Below, one piece after another: positions 58,657 to 60,011 of a DNA stretch of 60,011 nucleotides. The DNA is taken from assembly GCA_937900325.1 (NCBI GenBank), contig CALCEX010000282.1, positions 1 through 60,011 of the forward strand. Reading direction: 5' to 3'. A model generated the notes under the pieces. The model ran no database searches. It was not told where the DNA came from and worked only from the letters and a program-made list of their open reading frames with translations. Both the position numbers and the translations under genes were made by a program. Within the stretch, counting starts at the first letter, position 1. Every line of letters begins with the position of its first letter. This DNA is from an uncultured Clostridia bacterium. GTDB lineage: Bacteria > Bacillota > Clostridia > Christensenellales > CAG-138.

Positions 58657-59963
58657 TACCCGTATTATATGAGGACAACCACCTTCTGGCGGTGGAAAAG
58701 CCGGCCAATATGCCGGTGCAGGGAGATTCCTCCGGCGACGAGGATCTTCTGACGCTGCTCAAGGGCTATATAAAGGAAAAATACCATAAGCCCGGCGAGG
58801 TATATCTCGGGCTGGTGCACCGGCTGGACAGGCCGGTTGGCGGGGTAATGGTATTCGCCCGCACCTCAAAGGCGGCGTCGCGCCTTTCCGCCCAGTTCAG
58901 CTCACACGGCGCGGTCAAGACCTACCTTGCCGTGGCCGAGGGCAGCGCCCCCGGGGGGGAGCTGGAGGGCTTCATATTGAAGGACGAGGCCACCGGCTCA
59001 TCAGCGCTCGTGCCGGAAAACATCCCCGGCGCGAAGGCCGCGAGGCTTTCCTACGCCCCCATCGCATACAGAAGGGGCAGGACGCTAATCCGCGTTATAC
59101 TCCATACCGGCAGGCACCATCAGATACGGGTGCAGCTATCCGGCGCTGGGCATCCCCTATGGGGCGATCAGCGCTACAACAAAAACGCCCGCCCGGGGCA
59201 GCAGATAGCCCTCTGGGCCTGCTCCCTCGAAATAGAGCACCCGACGCTGCATACCCGGCTGCGCTTTACCTCCGCCCCCTCCGGCGGCGTATGGAAGGAC
59301 TTTTCGGATATACTCCCCGCAGCGGCGCAGGGCATAGACATAGCGTATATCGACCATAACATAATAGCCGCCGTAAAGCCCCGGGGGCTTCAGACCGCTG
59401 CGGCGGACGGCGAGGGGGATTCGCTGGAGGCGCGGCTTTCAGCCGCCTATGGCGAGGCTTATCCCGCCCACCGGCTGGACGTCAACACCGAGGGGCTGGT
59501 GCTCTTCGCCCGCAGCCGGGAGGCCCTTTCCGCCCTTACGGACGCGATCGAGCGGCGAACAATAAGAAAGTTCTACCGCTGCACCGTAAAGGGCTGCCCC
59601 GAAAAAAAGGAGGCTACCCTCACCGCATACTGCGTGAAGGATGAGGATAATTCATATGTGCGGGTGTACGACCATCCGGTCCGGGGCGGCAGGGAGATGA
59701 TAACGGGCTACCGCGTAATAAGCAGCAGGGGGGACAAGAGCGTGCTGGAGGCGGAGCTTATCACGGGCCGCACCCACCAGATACGCGCCCACCTCGCCCA
59801 TATAGGCTGCCCCATACTCGGCGACGACAAATACGGCGACCGCGAATTCAACCGGGCGAACAAAAAATACGCCCAGGCGCTCCGCGCGGTGCGCGTAGAG
59901 CTGCACTTCCCAAAGGGGAGCATGCTCGATTATCTCGAGGGGAAGGTCATAGAAGCACAATAA
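58653..59963 (+). CDS. tandem (double-headed) RluA-type pseudouridine synthase
   Basis: A 436-residue protein with two complete RluA-type catalytic domains. Domain 1 (about 1-215) has YEDNHLLAVEKPANMPVQGD, catalytic Asp in HRLDRPVGGVMVFA, and TGRHHQIRVQLSG..HPLWGD. Domain 2 (about 216-436) has YIDHNIIAAVKPRGLQT, catalytic Asp in HRLDVNTEGLVLFA, and TGRTHQIRAHLAH..CPILGD. No S4 domain is seen. ATG 58653 overlaps the methyltransferase stop (ATGA). The upstream extension of this frame is a shadow of that gene. RluA enzymes convert uridine to pseudouridine in rRNA or tRNA; two target sites are inferred. Confidence 0.88.
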   Translation: MIPVLYEDNHLLAVEKPANMPVQGDSSGDEDLLTLLKGYIKEKYHKPGEVYLGLVHRLDRPVGGVMVFARTSKAASRLSAQFSSHGAVKTYLAVAEGSAPGGELEGFILKDEATGSSALVPENIPGAKAARLSYAPIAYRRGRTLIRVILHTGRHHQIRVQLSGAGHPLWGDQRYNKNARPGQQIALWACSLEIEHPTLHTRLRFTSAPSGGVWKDFSDILPAAAQGIDIAYIDHNIIAAVKPRGLQTAAADGEGDSLEARLSAAYGEAYPAHRLDVNTEGLVLFARSREALSALTDAIERRTIRKFYRCTVKGCPEKKEATLTAYCVKDEDNSYVRVYDHPVRGGREMITGYRVISSRGDKSVLEAELITGRTHQIRAHLAHIGCPILGDDKYGDREFNRANKKYAQALRAVRVELHFPKGSMLDYLEGKVIEAQ

Positions 59964-60011
59964 AAAAATTTGCTTTTTTTGAAAATATATTTTATGCTTA
60001 TAATAGCACTA

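Noticed and set aside
1..60011. CRISPR array, rRNA operon, prophage or complete insertion sequence
   Set aside because: No regularly spaced repeats, rRNA segments, phage structural genes or transposase were seen anywhere in the window.

Overview
The window is about 60 kb of chromosome from a GC-rich, spore-forming member of the Bacillota, most likely an uncultured or gut-type clostridium. The evidence is a Spo0A homologue, a SipL-like spore coat morphogenesis protein (DUF3794 repeats plus LysM), AddAB instead of RecBCD, a PPi-type phosphofructokinase, an NfnAB ferredoxin/NADPH transhydrogenase (anaerobic electron bifurcation), YerC, YitT, Tex and YchF. Sigma-A promoters (TTGACA-17-TATAAT) and intrinsic terminators are easy to read. 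Isoleucine is written very often as ATA despite the high GC, which looks like a host signature. I see no rRNA, CRISPR array, prophage, transposase gene or replication origin. There is one tRNA, tRNA-Thr(GGT).

Layout. Positions 1-915 hold no annotated-size gene but carry two diverged tandem copies of a small module: a 26-27 codon hydrophobic peptide gene on the minus strand, a strong minus-strand promoter, and a consensus plus-strand promoter reading into the 3' end of the peptide gene. This looks like a type I toxin/antisense-RNA pair. From 960 to 4016 (minus) lies an amino-acid ABC transporter operon whose binding protein resembles cysteine-binding CjaA. Its 5' leader encodes a 36-codon peptide with three consecutive Cys codons followed by an intrinsic terminator, so it looks like a cysteine attenuator. 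From 4.8 to 7.0 kb is nfnAB. From 7.2 to 9.8 kb (minus) are sipL and spo0A. From 10.1 to 16.8 kb (plus) are a Nudix hydrolase, a HAD phosphatase, a DUF362 ferredoxin-like protein, an exonuclease, birA, a dicarboxylate/amino-acid symporter and pfp. From 16.8 to 21.0 kb (minus) are a triple-rhodanese lipoprotein, a PASTA membrane protein, hpt and tilS.

From 21 to 28.4 kb are ychF, a DUF1846 protein, lepB, a metallophosphoesterase lipoprotein, a DUF1015 protein, yerC, tRNA-Thr and a small membrane protein. From 28.7 to 31.9 kb is an SsuABC/THI5-type ABC importer. From 32.0 to 35.4 kb is a sulfur block: cysK behind a palindromic operator, a rhodanese-TtcA fusion, an Fe-S type Rrf2 regulator with a related promoter motif, and thiamine pyrophosphokinase. 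A MITE-like, almost fully self-complementary element sits at 36127-36401 in front of a YugP-type metallopeptidase. From 38 to 45 kb is addA-addB-thpR. From 45.3 to 52.8 kb are yitT, eda, tex, gltX, glnS and a TSCPD protein. From 53 kb to the end are dapF (behind a cluster of five hairpins), two tandem lipid kinases, a membrane-anchored protein, a CvpA-like protein, an RlmI-like methyltransferase and a protein with two complete RluA-type pseudouridine synthase domains.

How the genes fit together: most are housekeeping. The recurring accessory theme is sulfur: cysteine uptake with a Cys-codon leader, cysteine synthase with an operator, rhodanese domains in two genes, a tRNA thiolation enzyme and a cysteine-ligated Rrf2 regulator. 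The most notable signals are the tandem type I toxin-like module, the cysteine attenuator, the MITE-like element and its solo end, and the double-headed pseudouridine synthase.
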